47,523 nt of DNA, taken from NCBI GenBank assembly GCA_947486575.1, contig CANKUB010000021.1:1-47523 (forward strand). The letters run 5' to 3'. The notes under the pieces were generated by a model. It was not told the origin of the DNA and did not search any database. It worked only from the letters and a program-made list of their open reading frames with translations. The stretch's first letter is position 1; every line of letters starts with the position of its first letter. This DNA comes from Betaproteobacteria bacterium (GTDB taxonomy: Bacteria > Pseudomonadota > Gammaproteobacteria > Burkholderiales > SG8-41). A program made the position numbers and the translations under genes. This document shows, piece by piece, positions 1 to 9,613 of the stretch.

Positions 1-159
1 ATGCGATACAAATCCTCAGCTGATCTGAAACCTTGTCCGAGGTTTTGTATCATCTGCTGTCAACACCTTAGCTTCAGATCGATTCACATCTACCTCAACA
101 GGCTTTATCCGTTACATCAAATTAATACTGTAATATATTGTTATTACACATTTTTTAAC

Positions 160-1740
160 CTACTCCCACTCAATCGTCGCAGGCGGCTTACTCGAAATAT
201 CGTACACCACGCGATTGATACCACGCACTTCGTTGATGATGCGGTTGGATACTTTTGCCAGCACGCTGTGCGGCAATTCGGCGACGTGGGCGGTCATAAA
301 ATCAGTGGTTTGCACGGCGCGTAGTGATACCACGTGCTCGTAGGTGCGGCCATCGCCCATCACACCTACGGATTTTACCGGGATGAATACGGCGAACGCT
401 TGCGCAGTTTTGTCGTACCAGCTCTTGCCATCAGCATCAATCGTGGCACGCAGTTCTTCTATAAAGATCGCATCCGCACGGCGCAGCAAGTCAGCGAATT
501 CCGGTTTGACTTCACCCAGGATGCGCACGCCCAAACCGGGGCCGGGAAACGGGTGACGAAACACCATGTCGCGCGGCAGGCCCAGCGCGAGACCCAATTC
601 GCGCACTTCGTCTTTGAACAATTCGCGCAACGGTTCCAGCAGCTTCAGATGCAACGTATCGGGCAAGCCGCCCACGTTGTGATGCGATTTTATGGTGTGG
701 GCTTTTTTACTCTTCGCCCCGGCAGATTCGATTACATCCGGGTAGATCGTGCCTTGCGCCAGCCATTTGGCTTTGGGCAGCTTGGCGGATTCATGCTGAA
801 ACACCTCCACAAATTCGCGGCCAATGATTCTGCGTTTTTGTTCCGGATCGGTCACACCTTTGAGGTGGCCCAAAAACTGTTCGCGTGCATTTACGTGGAT
901 GACTTTTACGCCGAGGTTTTTGCCGAAAGTTTCCATCACCTGTTCGGCTTCGTTCAGGCGCAGCAGGCCGTTATCGACAAACACGCAGGTGAGTTGATCG
1001 CCTATCGCTTTGTGTATCAATGCAGCGGCTACCGATGAATCAACGCCGCCCGACAATCCCAAGATCACTTCTTCACTGCCCACATCGGCACGAATTTTTG
1101 CTACTGCTTCGCTCACGTAATCCGGCATGTTCCAGTCGCCCGCAAGACTGCAAATGTCACGCACAAAGCGCGTGAGTATCGCCGTGCCCTGCGTAGTGTG
1201 GGTGACTTCGGGGTGAAACTGCACGGCGTAAAACTTGCGCGCTTCATCGGCCATACCGGCTATCGGGCACGACGCATTGCTGGCGATGACCTTGAAGCCT
1301 TCCGGCAATACATCGACTTTATCGCCGTGGCTCATCCACACATCAAGCAGGCCGTGGCCCTCGGCATTTGCGCGATCCTGTATGCCGTTGAACAACGCGG
1401 AATGGCCGCGTGCGCGCACTTCAGCATAGCCAAATTCGCGCACTTTTCCTGGGGTAACCTTACCGCCGAGTTGCGCGGCCATTGCCTGCATGCCGTAACA
1501 AATACCCAACACCGGCACGCCCAGCTTCCACACGATATCGGGCACGCGCGGCGTGTCGCCCGCCCACACCGAATTCGGCCCGCCCGAAAGAATTACTGCA
1601 CTCGGATTAAATGAGCGTATAAATTCTTCTTTAATATCAAAGGGTTGCAATTCACAATACACTTTGCATTCACGCACGCGGCGCGCGATCAGTTGCGTGT
1701 ATTGCGAGCCGAAATCGAGAATTAGTATCTTTTGATGCAT
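160..1740 (-). CDS. guaA: GMP synthase (glutamine-hydrolysing)
   Basis: This enzyme converts XMP, ATP and glutamine to GMP, the last step of guanine nucleotide synthesis in the cytosol. The 526-residue length is normal. The N-terminal class I glutamine amidotransferase domain (about residues 1-200) shows the nucleophile C81 in GICYGMQ and the FHPEV histidine/glutamate pair. The ATP pyrophosphatase domain starts with the SGGVDSS P-loop near residue 230, and the C-terminal dimerisation domain ends in the family-typical PPATIEWE. It lies 18 bases downstream of guaB on the same strand, so the two almost certainly form a guaBA operon. The 159 bases between its stop and the window edge hold no gene or clear terminator that I can see. 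Confidence 0.98.
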   Translation of the reverse strand: MHQKILILDFGSQYTQLIARRVRECKVYCELQPFDIKEEFIRSFNPSAVILSGGPNSVWAGDTPRVPDIVWKLGVPVLGICYGMQAMAAQLGGKVTPGKVREFGYAEVRARGHSALFNGIQDRANAEGHGLLDVWMSHGDKVDVLPEGFKVIASNASCPIAGMADEARKFYAVQFHPEVTHTTQGTAILTRFVRDICSLAGDWNMPDYVSEAVAKIRADVGSEEVILGLSGGVDSSVAAALIHKAIGDQLTCVFVDNGLLRLNEAEQVMETFGKNLGVKVIHVNAREQFLGHLKGVTDPEQKRRIIGREFVEVFQHESAKLPKAKWLAQGTIYPDVIESAGAKSKKAHTIKSHHNVGGLPDTLHLKLLEPLRELFKDEVRELGLALGLPRDMVFRHPFPGPGLGVRILGEVKPEFADLLRRADAIFIEELRATIDADGKSWYDKTAQAFAVFIPVKSVGVMGDGRTYEHVVSLRAVQTTDFMTAHVAELPHSVLAKVSNRIINEVRGINRVVYDISSKPPATIEWE

Positions 1741-1758
1741 GCTTTTCTGTAAAACAAA

Positions 1759-3225
1759 TTACTCAACGCGATAATTAGGCGCTTCCTTGGTCATCTGCAC
1801 ATCATGCACGTGCGATTCGCGGATGCCTGCCGACGTTATTTCAACGAACTCGGCCTTGCGGCGCATTTCATCGATGCTGGCGCAACCGACGTAGCCCATG
1901 CTCGCGCGCAATCCACCCATTAGTTGATGTATCAGCGACACCAGGCTGCCTTTGTAGGGCACGCGGCCTTCGACGCCTTCCGGTACGAGTTTTTCGGTGT
2001 CGAGTTCATCAACTTCCTGAAAGTAGCGATCAGCCGAACCCTGCTGCATTGCACCCAGCGAGCCCATGCCACGATACGCCTTGTACGAGCGTCCCTGATA
2101 CAACTCAATCTCACCAGGCGATTCCTCGGTGCCGCCGAACAAGCCGCCGATCATCACCGCGTAACCGCCCGCAGCCAGTGCTTTGGCGATGTCGCCCGAA
2201 TAGCGTATGCCGCCGTCAGCTATCAACGGAATGTCCGTGCGTGCCAGCGCTTTGGCCACATTGGCAATTGCGGAAATCTGCGGCACGCCCACACCCGCCA
2301 CAATGCGCGTGGTGCAAATCGAACCAGGGCCGATGCCGACTTTTACGCCGTCCGCGCCGTTGTCCGCCAGCGCTTTTGCGCCGGTGGCCGTCGCGATATT
2401 GCCGCCGATCACCTGCGTGCGCGGATAGGTGCGCTTGATCCATTTCACACGCTTCAAAACTCCCGATGAATGGCCGTGCGCTGTGTCTACAACGATCACA
2501 TCCACGCCCGCATCGATCAAAAATTCCACGCGCTCTTCGGTGCCCTCACCCACGCCTACCGCTGCGCCCACGCGCAGACGTCCGAGACGATCTTTGCTGG
2601 CGTTCGGATGCTCTGACGATTTCAAAATATCTTTGACCGTTACCAAACCGCGCAACTCAAAATTTTTGCCCACCACCAGCACACGCTCCAGACGGTGCTT
2701 GTGCATCAGCGCTTTGGCTTCGTCGCGGCTGGCGCCCTCGCGCACGGTGATCAACTTCTCGCGCGGCGTCATGATGTTTTTGACGGGCTGATCGAGATTG
2801 GTCTCAAAGCGCAAATCGCGGTTGGTCACAATGCCCACCACGCGGCCGTTGGTGCCCACAACAGGCAGGCCGGAAATTTTATGCTGCCGGGTAATCTGCA
2901 GCACATCACGCACCGTCATCACGGGCGTTACGGTGTACGGGTCTTTGACGATGCCGCTTTCGAAGCGCTTGACCTTGGTCACTTCAGCTGCTTGCGCCAC
3001 CGGCGACATATTCTTGTGAATCATGCCGATGCCGCCTTCCTGGGCAATCGCAATCGCCAGGCGCGATTCAGTCACGGTATCCATCGCGGCGGATACGACC
3101 GGAATATTCAGCGAGATAGTGCGCGTTAAACGTGTTTTCAGGCTGACTTCGCGCGGCAGCACGTCGGAGAGCGCTGGAACCAGCAGAACATCATCGAAGG
3201 TAAGGGCTTTTTGCACTACGCGCAT
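1759..3225 (-). CDS. guaB: IMP dehydrogenase
   Basis: It oxidises IMP to XMP with NAD+, the committed step toward GMP, in the cytosol. The 488-residue protein is a full-length IMPDH: a TIM-barrel catalytic domain interrupted by two CBS domains (roughly residues 95-205), the catalytic C304 in GPGSICTTR, the flap sequence around [10 protein letters not shown], and the usual C-terminal end. It is the first gene of guaBA. The 193 bases upstream, up to the divergent DUF4124 gene, must contain the operon promoter, but no convincing -35/-10 pair was assigned. Confidence 0.98.
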   Translation of the reverse strand: MRVVQKALTFDDVLLVPALSDVLPREVSLKTRLTRTISLNIPVVSAAMDTVTESRLAIAIAQEGGIGMIHKNMSPVAQAAEVTKVKRFESGIVKDPYTVTPVMTVRDVLQITRQHKISGLPVVGTNGRVVGIVTNRDLRFETNLDQPVKNIMTPREKLITVREGASRDEAKALMHKHRLERVLVVGKNFELRGLVTVKDILKSSEHPNASKDRLGRLRVGAAVGVGEGTEERVEFLIDAGVDVIVVDTAHGHSSGVLKRVKWIKRTYPRTQVIGGNIATATGAKALADNGADGVKVGIGPGSICTTRIVAGVGVPQISAIANVAKALARTDIPLIADGGIRYSGDIAKALAAGGYAVMIGGLFGGTEESPGEIELYQGRSYKAYRGMGSLGAMQQGSADRYFQEVDELDTEKLVPEGVEGRVPYKGSLVSLIHQLMGGLRASMGYVGCASIDEMRRKAEFVEITSAGIRESHVHDVQMTKEAPNYRVE

Positions 3226-3418
3226 TTTTTGATCCTTCGCAAAGGCAGTATTATACGCAAAGGGTGGGTAAACCGTAAACGTCAGCGTGCGTTAATCGAT
3301 TGACTCTATTGAATAAATTGGCTACTTTCGATGCTGGTTCAAAGGCTTGCGTGGCAACGTGTTTGCTGTGCAGTTAATGCGGATAGTGTTTGTGGTTGTC
3401 CGAAATAGTGAGGTACAC

Positions 3419-3895
3419 ATGAAAATCGTAATCCTGATTGGTACGCTTCTGGCAGTCACGTCGTTCGGCGCACCGGCGCAAATCCTGAAGTGCATCGGCA
3501 AAGACGGCAAAATAGAGTTCGCCACGTCGTGCCCTGCTGGCAGCAAGCAGCAGGATACCGGTGTAGGGAGCAAGCCTGCCGCTGCGCCTGCGGCGGTGCA
3601 AGGCGATGGCAAAGACAAAGGTGCGCCCAAATCGCTGGTGGATCGCGACGTGGATTTCCGCAAGCGCCAAACCGATCAAAAAGATGCAGAAGCCAAAGCC
3701 GCGCAAACCGCCACCGAAACCGCAGACCGCAAACGCGCATGCGATTCCGCGCAAAGCAATTTAATGGCGCTCAAAAATCGCCAGCGCATGTCACGCACCG
3801 ATCCTAAAACCGGCGAGCGTGTGTTCTACGACGAAGCGGACTATCAGCGCGAATTACCCGTCACTGAGCGACTGGCTGCCGAGAATTGCAAGTAG
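3419..3895 (+). CDS. DUF4124-type secreted protein
   Basis: This is a 158-residue protein of unknown function. The ATG at 3419 is preferred over upstream in-frame starts because it begins a clean signal peptide (MKIVILIGTLLAVTS...GAPA). The mature part starts with a cysteine-bearing segment (ILKCIGKDGKIEFATSCPAG), typical of DUF4124, where a short N-terminal domain with two cysteines precedes a charged helical tail. The rest is rich in Lys, Asp, Ala and Gln and probably a coiled coil. It is convergent with rnfH, only 9 bases separating the stops. Family assignment is by the motif pattern; the role is unknown. Confidence 0.75.
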   Translation: MKIVILIGTLLAVTSFGAPAQILKCIGKDGKIEFATSCPAGSKQQDTGVGSKPAAAPAAVQGDGKDKGAPKSLVDRDVDFRKRQTDQKDAEAKAAQTATETADRKRACDSAQSNLMALKNRQRMSRTDPKTGERVFYDEADYQRELPVTERLAAENCK

Positions 3896-3904
3896 CGTAA
3901 CTTA

Positions 3905-4222
3905 CTAACTATTTGTTTTTATTAAGTTTTTAATCCTGGCGCGGCGGCGGCGCGCTTCTTTGGGATCAACCGTAAGTGCCCGGTAAATCTCCACACGATC
4001 GCCGACTTTGAGCGGCGTATTCAGCGCCACCATTCTGCCAAACACGCCGACACGTGCTGTTGCTATGTTGATTTCAGCATAGCGTTGCAGCAGCCCTGAT
4101 TGATGAATCGCCTGCTCGACCGTAGCGCCCCGGAGCACCCGTAAACGCAACACCCTTTGCTCAGCGGGCAACGCGTAAACTATCTCGACATCAAACTCAC
4201 GATCACATTCACTGCCCGCCAT
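3905..4222 (-). CDS. rnfH: RnfH family ubiquitin-like protein
   Basis: This is a small (105-residue) beta-grasp protein of the RnfH/YfjF family, whose biochemical role is unsettled. The family motifs are visible: an N-terminal strand with the VEIVYALP-like segment, the central GxxVEQAI helix, a VGVFGRMV strand and the VGDRVEIYRALTVDPKEARRRRA end. Its start overlaps the 3' end of ratA by 14 bases, so the two are translationally coupled, the usual arrangement in proteobacteria. The last codons and stop are formed by the A-rich 16-mer that recurs elsewhere in the window (see the repeat entry at 3906). Confidence 0.92.
   Translation of the reverse strand: MAGSECDREFDVEIVYALPAEQRVLRLRVLRGATVEQAIHQSGLLQRYAEINIATARVGVFGRMVALNTPLKVGDRVEIYRALTVDPKEARRRRARIKNLIKTNS
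3906..3923 (-). repeat. A-rich motif, copy A, overlapping the rnfH 3' end
   Basis: On the minus strand AATAAAAACAAATAGTTA; the inner 16 bases are identical to copies B and D. Here it encodes the last residues of RnfH (Lys-Thr-Asn-Ser) and most of its stop codon, so this copy is partly coding. Confidence 0.55.
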
Positions 4223-4646
4223 AAACCTTCTCGGCGCGTTTCACAAACGCCTCAACCATGGTATCGGCAATATGACTAAACACCGGCCCTACCAGCGCGC
4301 CCAGGATGACGCTCGAAAACGCCCACGCCAGATTAAATTCTATCTTGCAGCCTTTGCCGCCCAAATCGCTGAATCGCCAGTGGCCATCCAGCGCGCGAAA
4401 TGGGCCGTCGATCAGCTTCATGGTGATTTCATGCGGCGGCGTGTTGTGATTTTCAGTCGAAAAGCTTTGCTTGACGCCGCGAAAACCGACATCAAGCGTT
4501 GCACGCAGCACATTGGCCTCGCGCGACAACACCTTGCTGCCCGTACACCAAGGCAAAAACTCGGGGTAACGCTCAACCGCATCCACCAGCCGGTAAATCT
4601 GTTCCGGCAGGTAGGACACGATTACGGTTTTGGAAACTTCAGGCAC
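4209..4646 (-). CDS. ratA: RatA/COQ10-like START-domain protein
   Basis: A 145-residue START/Bet v1-fold protein, related to mitochondrial Coq10 and to E. coli RatA. Coq10 binds ubiquinone, while RatA has been described as a ribosome-association inhibitor; which role applies here cannot be told from sequence. Family signs are YRLVDAVERYPEFLPWC near the N-terminus and VGFRGVKQSFSTEN in the middle, with a C-terminal amphipathic helix (SHIADTMVEAFVKRAEKVYG). It is divergent from smpB, 47 bases between starts, and overlaps rnfH. This smpB/ratA/rnfH arrangement is conserved in gamma- and betaproteobacteria. Confidence 0.92.
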   Translation of the reverse strand: MPEVSKTVIVSYLPEQIYRLVDAVERYPEFLPWCTGSKVLSREANVLRATLDVGFRGVKQSFSTENHNTPPHEITMKLIDGPFRALDGHWRFSDLGGKGCKIEFNLAWAFSSVILGALVGPVFSHIADTMVEAFVKRAEKVYGGQ

Positions 4647-4693
4647 GATAGATTGCGATGGGTTACGCAGAGTCGCACTGGTAGAATGAGCGT

Positions 4694-5134
4694 ATGAGTA
4701 TCGTTGAAAACAAAAAAGCCTTCCACGATTATTTTATCGAACAGCGCTACGAGGCCGGTATGGTACTCGAAGGCTGGGAGGTCAAAGCCATACGCGCAGG
4801 CCGTGCGCAGCTGAAAGAGGCTTACGTCATTGTAAAGGACGACGCGCTGCATTTAATCGGCGCGCACATCAGCCCGCTAACAACCGCATCCACGCACATT
4901 AATCCCGATCCCACGCGCACGCGCAAACTGCTGATGCACGCCGAAGAAATCAAACGACTCATTGGCAGCGTCGAACGTGCCGGCTACACCATGGTGCCCA
5001 TCAACCTGCACTACACACGCGGGCGCGTAAAACTCGAAATTGGGCTGGCCAAAGGTAAGAAGCAGCACGACAAACGCGCCGACGAAAAAGACAAAGACTG
5101 GAAGCGCGAGCAGCAGCGCCTGATACGTCAGTAA
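4694..5134 (+). CDS. smpB: SsrA-binding protein SmpB
   Basis: SmpB binds tmRNA and brings it to stalled ribosomes for trans-translation. The 146-residue protein starts with the family signature [26 protein letters not shown] split around residues 6-31, has the conserved HISPL segment and ends in a basic KGKKQHDKR...KRE tail, which is needed for function in the A site. No tmRNA gene was recognised in the window. The ATG at 4694 gives the expected N-terminus. Confidence 0.97.
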   Translation: MSIVENKKAFHDYFIEQRYEAGMVLEGWEVKAIRAGRAQLKEAYVIVKDDALHLIGAHISPLTTASTHINPDPTRTRKLLMHAEEIKRLIGSVERAGYTMVPINLHYTRGRVKLEIGLAKGKKQHDKRADEKDKDWKREQQRLIRQ

Positions 5135-5296
5135 GTCAACACGCGTTGCTCAAGGTGTATGCAGCGAAGCCGTTCGCATCGCTCGATTGAGCGGGAGGCC
5201 TGATTCCTGTTGCAACTAGATTTTGTAATTGCCATCTACGCCGAGGCTGGCATAGCTGCCCTGTTCGACATTGACAGCGAACCAATCAACACATAT

Positions 5297-5310
5297 TATG
5301 TGCGCACATA
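5297..5310. promoter_or_regulatory. Palindromic operator upstream of toxin-antitoxin pair
   Basis: TATGTGCGCACATA is a perfect 14-base palindrome ending 18 bases before the antitoxin ATG, that is, over or just behind the expected promoter. RHH antitoxins usually bind such sites as dimers and repress their own operon, so this is the likely autoregulatory operator (inference). Confidence 0.6.
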
Positions 5311-5328
5311 GTTCTTTATTGAGGTTTT

Positions 5329-5559
5329 ATGGCGAACCTGACCCTTTCAGTAGACGAAAAAACCATCGAGCGGGCGCGCAATGCTGCGCAGGCAATGGGC
5401 ACCAGCCTCAATCAACTGGTACGCGATCATATCGAGCGCCTGTCTGGTGCCGATCAGCGCGAGGCGGATCACGCTGCGTTTGAAGCGCGCGCCCTGGCGG
5501 GAAAAGGTCGCCTGAACGGCTGGAAATTCAATCGCGAAGAAGCCAATTCGCGTGGCTAG
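5329..5559 (+). CDS. Type II antitoxin, ribbon-helix-helix-like
   Basis: This 76-residue protein is most likely the DNA-binding antitoxin of the following PIN toxin. Its N-terminus (MANLTLSVDEKTIERARNAA) has the beta-strand plus helix pattern of RHH/DUF6364-like antitoxins, followed by GTSLNQLVRDHIERL. The C-terminal third is charged and probably disordered, as expected for a toxin-neutralising tail. A TTGAGG ribosome-binding site lies 5 bases before the ATG. The gene overlaps the toxin by 8 bases, a strong sign of coupled synthesis. Confidence 0.85.
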   Translation: MANLTLSVDEKTIERARNAAQAMGTSLNQLVRDHIERLSGADQREADHAAFEARALAGKGRLNGWKFNREEANSRG

Positions 5560-5959
5560 TTTTATCGACTCCAACATTCTAGTCTATGCCGAAGCCAGCG
5601 ACGAACCGGCAAAACAATCTGCCGCATTAGCCTTGTTACGGCACTTGAAACTCAGTGGCAGCGGCATTATTTCCACTCAGGTGTTGCAGGAATACGCCAA
5701 CGTCGCACTGCGCAAAATGCGACTCGACGCAAACCATGTGCGTAAACAGTTAAACACTCATCAACAGTTTGAGATCGTGCAGGTCACGCCCGCCATCATT
5801 AACGGCGCACTCGATCTACACCAAACGCGCAGCCTGTCGTTCTACGACGCACTGATTGTTCAAGCCGCAAGCATTGCGGGCTGCGACATCCTGTATAGCG
5901 AAGACTTGAACACAGGTGAAATCATCAATGGCGTCAGGATTGTTAATCCGTTTGTTTAG
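5552..5959 (+). CDS. PIN-domain ribonuclease toxin (VapC-like)
   Basis: A 135-residue PIN domain, expected to be a Mg2+-dependent RNase that blocks translation when freed from its antitoxin. The acidic active-site residues are D6 (FIDSN), E47 (LQEYAN), D99 (SFYDAL) and D118 (SEDLN), all intact, so the toxin should be active. It starts with GTG at 5552 inside the end of the antitoxin gene. Its stop faces the stop of the neighbouring Bug gene with only 5 bases between them. RNA target unknown. Confidence 0.9.
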   Translation: MASFIDSNILVYAEASDEPAKQSAALALLRHLKLSGSGIISTQVLQEYANVALRKMRLDANHVRKQLNTHQQFEIVQVTPAIINGALDLHQTRSLSFYDALIVQAASIAGCDILYSEDLNTGEIINGVRIVNPFV

Positions 5960-5964
5960 CACCA

Positions 5965-6951
5965 TCAATCTATCCGCGCGCCAATACGGCGGATAATCGG
6001 CCCCCATTTGTCGCTTTCCGCTTGTATCAGTTGGCGAAATTCTTCGGCTGTGCCACCCACCGGATCCAGCCCCGCCGTGTTGAGTTTTGCCCGCGCATCC
6101 GCATCTTTCAACGCAACGTTGAACTCACGATTCAACCGCACCACAAGTTCTGCTGGCGTTCCCGCAGGCACCAACACGCCGTTCCACGCCAGCGCTTCAA
6201 ATCTTGGCAAGCCCGCTTCCGCCACCGTGGGTAAATCCGGCGTCAGCGCATAGCGCATTGCACCCGACACCGCGAGCAACTTCACCTTGCCCGACTTGGC
6301 CAGCGGCGTGATTGCCGTAGGCACTGCAAACAGCAACTGCGTATCGTTACCGGCAACCGAGGTGATCGCAGGCGGCGAGCCGTTAAACGGCACGTGAACC
6401 ATATCAATGCCCGCCATGGATTTCAATAACTCCATCGACAAGTGCGACGAGCTGCCGTTGCCCACCGAGGCATAACTCAGCTTGCCCGGATTGGCTTTGG
6501 CGTGCGCAATCAATTCTTTCAATGACGTAGCCGCAACCGCGCTGCTCACAGCCAGCACATTCGGCTGACTGGTGGTGATGACCACCGGCAGCAAATCCTT
6601 GAAAGGATCGTACGGCAGCTTGGCATACAAATGCGGGCCAAATGCCAGCGGCCCATTGAACGACAACACCATGGTGTAACCATCCGCCGCACTCTTTGCC
6701 ACAAAATCTGTCGCCAGTGTGCCGCCCGCCCCCGCGCGGTTTTCAACAACCACGGGCTGACGCAAAGCATCCTTGAGTTTGTCAGCGAGAATGCGTCCGA
6801 TCACGTCAATCGAACTGCCTGCAGGCGCCGTCATCACAAACTTGAGCGGCTTGGCGGGCCACATTTGCGCGGATGCTGACAACCCCCACAGCGCGCCCAG
6901 CAAACCGCCACTCAGCAGTAGCGCATCACATGCTGGAAGTCGCCTGCGCAA
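5965..6951 (-). CDS. Bug/TctC substrate-binding protein 1
   Basis: Periplasmic binding protein of the Bug (TctC) family, expected to capture a small carboxylate. The 328-residue protein has a signal peptide ending in SASAQ. Then come the usual landmarks: the strand-loop APAGSSIDVIGR, where the conserved Asp contacts ligand in Bug structures, VENRAGAGGT, the AKANPGKLSYAS hinge stretch and HVPFNGSPPA. The last replaces the family's usual HVPYKG, a change in the binding-cleft lining. The small 80-residue gene at 6957 ends 5 bases upstream of its ATG, so they are one transcription unit. Ligand unknown. Confidence 0.95.
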   Translation of the reverse strand: MRRRLPACDALLLSGGLLGALWGLSASAQMWPAKPLKFVMTAPAGSSIDVIGRILADKLKDALRQPVVVENRAGAGGTLATDFVAKSAADGYTMVLSFNGPLAFGPHLYAKLPYDPFKDLLPVVITTSQPNVLAVSSAVAATSLKELIAHAKANPGKLSYASVGNGSSSHLSMELLKSMAGIDMVHVPFNGSPPAITSVAGNDTQLLFAVPTAITPLAKSGKVKLLAVSGAMRYALTPDLPTVAEAGLPRFEALAWNGVLVPAGTPAELVVRLNREFNVALKDADARAKLNTAGLDPVGGTAEEFRQLIQAESDKWGPIIRRIGARID

Positions 6952-6956
6952 TTTGA

Positions 6957-7199
6957 TCAGCCTTTGGTTTTCAAGTTGGCATCATTCGCCGCTATGAACG
7001 CGCGAATTTCAGCGGACATGTCCATCAGCTTGAGCCACTGCTCCTTGTAGAGCGTCACCGGAAAGCGCCCCATGCCGTAGATGGAAAGCGCGCCTTTCTC
7101 ACTGACTTTCATGCTGATGCCGGTAGCCGCACCTTTTTTCAGCGCAGCATTTTCGTTACGCAGGCGTTCGAGCTCTGCTTTCATATCTTCGTCGGACAT
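6957..7199 (-). CDS. Small conserved-looking protein with N-terminal coiled coil
   Basis: I do not recognise this 80-residue protein. An AGGAG ribosome-binding site lies 5-6 bases before the ATG at 7199, which supports that start over the GTG two codons earlier. Residues 1-24 (DMKAELERLRNENAALKKG) form a clear leucine-zipper-like coiled coil. It is followed by a compact segment (SEKGALSIYGMGRFPVTLYKEQW) that looks like a short beta hairpin, then a helix. There is no signal peptide or membrane segment. It sits 5 bases upstream of a Bug gene and may simply share its promoter. Confidence 0.75.
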   Translation of the reverse strand: MSDEDMKAELERLRNENAALKKGAATGISMKVSEKGALSIYGMGRFPVTLYKEQWLKLMDMSAEIRAFIAANDANLKTKG

Positions 7200-7287
7200 A
7201 ATCACTCCTGGTCAGTCAATCGTAAATTTCGAAAGCGCAGTGTAGCGGTAGCGCCACCCGGGTTCAATCCAATTTGCACGAGCGCCC

Positions 7288-7821
7288 TCATTTCAACATC
7301 GGCTTCAACCGCCGCATAATCTCCGCGCTGTCCGGCTCGACTGCGCTGCGAAACCCATACACGGCTTTACCATCCGGCGCGATCAGGTATTTGTGAAAAT
7401 TCCACTGCGGCGCTTCGCCTGCGGCTGCCGCCAATTGACGAAATAACGGACTCGCATTCGCGCCTGTGACTGAACTCTGCTCAATCATCGGAAATTCAAT
7501 CGCATAAGTCAGCCGACAGAAATTCGCGATTTCCTTGTTGGTGGCAAGCTCCTGGTTAAAATCATTCGACGGAAAGCCCAGCACCACCAGCCCGCGCTTT
7601 TCATAGGCTTTGTTGAGACTTTCGAGCTTGTCGAATTGGCCGGTGTAGCCGCAGCGGCTCGCGGTATTGACCACCAGTATGGGTCGGTTGGCGTAACTGC
7701 ACAGGTTTACCGGCTTGCCCTGTAGCGAGGTAAAGCGGTGATCCAGCAACGCAGTACATCCCAATGCCCATTGCGTTGCAATCAATCCCCAAGCGACCAG
7801 CAGCGTTAGCACAAACCTCAT
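7288..7821 (-). CDS. Secreted glutathione peroxidase family protein
   Basis: A thiol peroxidase of the glutathione peroxidase (BtuE/GPx) family, probably reducing hydroperoxides in the periplasm. The 177 residues begin with a hydrophobic signal segment (MRFVLTLLVAWGLIATQWALG), followed directly by a cysteine; a lipoprotein is possible, but the lipobox is not canonical. The peroxidatic residue is C57 in NTASRCGYT, encoded by an ordinary TGC, so this one is not a selenoprotein. FPSNDFNQE replaces the usual FPxNQFGxQEP, and the WNFHKYLI tryptophan/asparagine pair is kept. It is a monocistronic minus-strand gene. Confidence 0.93.
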   Translation of the reverse strand: MRFVLTLLVAWGLIATQWALGCTALLDHRFTSLQGKPVNLCSYANRPILVVNTASRCGYTGQFDKLESLNKAYEKRGLVVLGFPSNDFNQELATNKEIANFCRLTYAIEFPMIEQSSVTGANASPLFRQLAAAAGEAPQWNFHKYLIAPDGKAVYGFRSAVEPDSAEIMRRLKPMLK

Positions 7822-8012
7822 GGCATTCTCCTGTTCAATTGACCGATAATCGGCGGACGGTATTGCAGGCGCTTATCGGGTAGTTTACCTTCCGTTGGCG
7901 GCGACCGTCGATGCAGGCAATGATCTGAACAGATTTGTAAACCAAAAACATAAGTATTCGTAAGCTATTGTTTTATAATACTTTTTATAACCACCCCGAA
8001 AACGGCAGAATA

Positions 8013-9572
8013 ATGACCTGGCAACCCGAACTCGATGAACTGCGCACGCGCGAAACGTTTGCCAAACAAATGGGCGGTGCTGACAAAGTCAAACGCCAGC
8101 ATGACGGCGGACGACTCACTGTGCGCGAGCGCATCGAAGGCGTCCTCGACAAAGGCAGCTTTCACGAAGTTGGCGGCATTTCCGGCAAAGCCAGTTATGA
8201 CGCCGCAGGCAACCTCACCGCATTGCAGCCCGCCAACTGCGTATTCGGGCGCGGCACGATTGATGGCCGATCAGTGGTGGTGTGCGGTGATGACTTCACC
8301 GTACGCGGCGGGTCGGCGGATGCCACCATCAAGGAAAAAACGGTGATGGCTGAGCAGATGGCAAACGAGTTTCGTTTGCCGATTCTCCGCATTATTGAAG
8401 GCTCCGGCGGCGGCGGTTCGGTCAAAACCATCGAAACCACAGGGCGCGCCAACCTGCCGGGACGTGTGGCGGGTGCAGCCGGATACCATTGGGCTGCGGT
8501 GAATCTGGGCGCCGTGCCGGTGGTAGCACTGGGGCTGGGGTCGGTTGCCGGGCTGGGCGCGGCGCGGCTCGCGGCCAGCCATTACTCGGTGATGACCAAA
8601 ACCACCTCGGCCATGTTTGTGGCCGGGCCACCGGTGGTGGAACGCATAGGGCAGAAACTCACTAAACTGGAACTCGGCGGCTGGCAGATTCAATGCAGGG
8701 CGGGGGCAGTGGATCACGCCGTCGATACCGAAGAAGAAGCCTTCGCTTGCGCGCGACGTTTTTTGTCTTACCTGCCAGCATCGGTACACGCAACGCCGCC
8801 AGTGACGCCCTATGCAGCCGATAGCACACGTCATGATGACGATCTGCTCAAAGTCATTCCCAAAGACCGCCGCCGCGTCTACAAAATGCGGCCGATCATC
8901 GAAACGCTGGTGGATGGCGGCAGCTTTTTCGAAATGGGCCAGATGTTCGGTCGCTCCATTATTACCGGCTTTGCGCGCATTGAAGGTCGGCCCGTTGCGG
9001 TAATGGCCGGTGACCCGTATCACTACGCCGGTGCCTGGACAGCAGATGCGTGCGCCAAGATCATTCGCTTTGTCGATCTGGCGCAGACGTTTCATTTACC
9101 GGTGGTGCATCTGGTCGATTGCCCGGGCTTTCTGGTGGGTCTGGAAGCCGAGAAAACCGCAACCATTCGCGCGGGGGTACGCGTGATGACAGCGCTGGAC
9201 CAATGCACGGTGCCGTGGTGCTCGATTCTGATTCGCAACGTCTTCGGCGTGGCAGGCGCACTGCACCAACCGCCAGGACGCTTGTCGCTGCGCTACGCAT
9301 GGCCATCCGGTCACTGGGGTTCTTTACCGCTGGAGGGAGGCATAGAAGCCGCGTACCGCGCAGACCTCGACGCCTCGCCGGATCCCAAAGCCAAGCTCGC
9401 AGAAATTGAAGACCGTCTGAACAAACTGCGTTCGCCTTTCCGCTCGGCAGAAACGTTTTGGGTCGAAGAAATTATCGACCCGCGCGATACCCGTAAACTG
9501 CTGTGCGAATTTGTTCACTTGGCGGAACCGTTGCTGACGCCGGGGCCTGCATCGTTTACGATGCGGCCTTGA
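8013..9572 (+). CDS. Acyl-CoA carboxylase, carboxyltransferase subunit
   Basis: The 519-residue protein belongs to the carboxyltransferase (beta) family of biotin-dependent acyl-CoA carboxylases (propionyl-, methylcrotonyl-CoA type). It would transfer CO2 from carboxybiotin to an acyl-CoA. The N-terminal half shows GKLTVRERI-like GGRLTVRERIEG, the GRSVVVCGDDFTVRGGS crotonase-fold strand and GSGGGGSVKT. The C-terminal half has RPVAVMAGDPYHYAGAWTADACAKIIRF and LVDCPGFLVG. The ATG at 8013 is chosen because homology starts with TWQPELDELRTRETFA; an in-frame ATG at 7968 would add 15 unusual residues. No biotin carboxylase or carrier gene is in the window, so the partner subunit must be elsewhere. 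Substrate undetermined. Confidence 0.93.
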   Translation: MTWQPELDELRTRETFAKQMGGADKVKRQHDGGRLTVRERIEGVLDKGSFHEVGGISGKASYDAAGNLTALQPANCVFGRGTIDGRSVVVCGDDFTVRGGSADATIKEKTVMAEQMANEFRLPILRIIEGSGGGGSVKTIETTGRANLPGRVAGAAGYHWAAVNLGAVPVVALGLGSVAGLGAARLAASHYSVMTKTTSAMFVAGPPVVERIGQKLTKLELGGWQIQCRAGAVDHAVDTEEEAFACARRFLSYLPASVHATPPVTPYAADSTRHDDDLLKVIPKDRRRVYKMRPIIETLVDGGSFFEMGQMFGRSIITGFARIEGRPVAVMAGDPYHYAGAWTADACAKIIRFVDLAQTFHLPVVHLVDCPGFLVGLEAEKTATIRAGVRVMTALDQCTVPWCSILIRNVFGVAGALHQPPGRLSLRYAWPSGHWGSLPLEGGIEAAYRADLDASPDPKAKLAEIEDRLNKLRSPFRSAETFWVEEIIDPRDTRKLLCEFVHLAEPLLTPGPASFTMRP

Positions 9573-9613
9573 ATCAGACGCTCCCAAGAAACGCCGACCG
9601 ACCTCACCCCATC

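Noticed and set aside
1-159. A gene at the left edge
   Set aside because: The plus-strand open frame here is antisense to the guaA end and has no ribosome-binding site or family likeness.
5135-5328. A tRNA or tmRNA gene after smpB
   Set aside because: The stretch contains a small CGCTC/GAGCG hairpin but no cloverleaf, CCA end or tmRNA-like tag sequence.
7288-7821. Glutathione peroxidase as a fifth selenoprotein
   Set aside because: The peroxidatic position is an ordinary TGC cysteine codon and no in-frame TGA exists.
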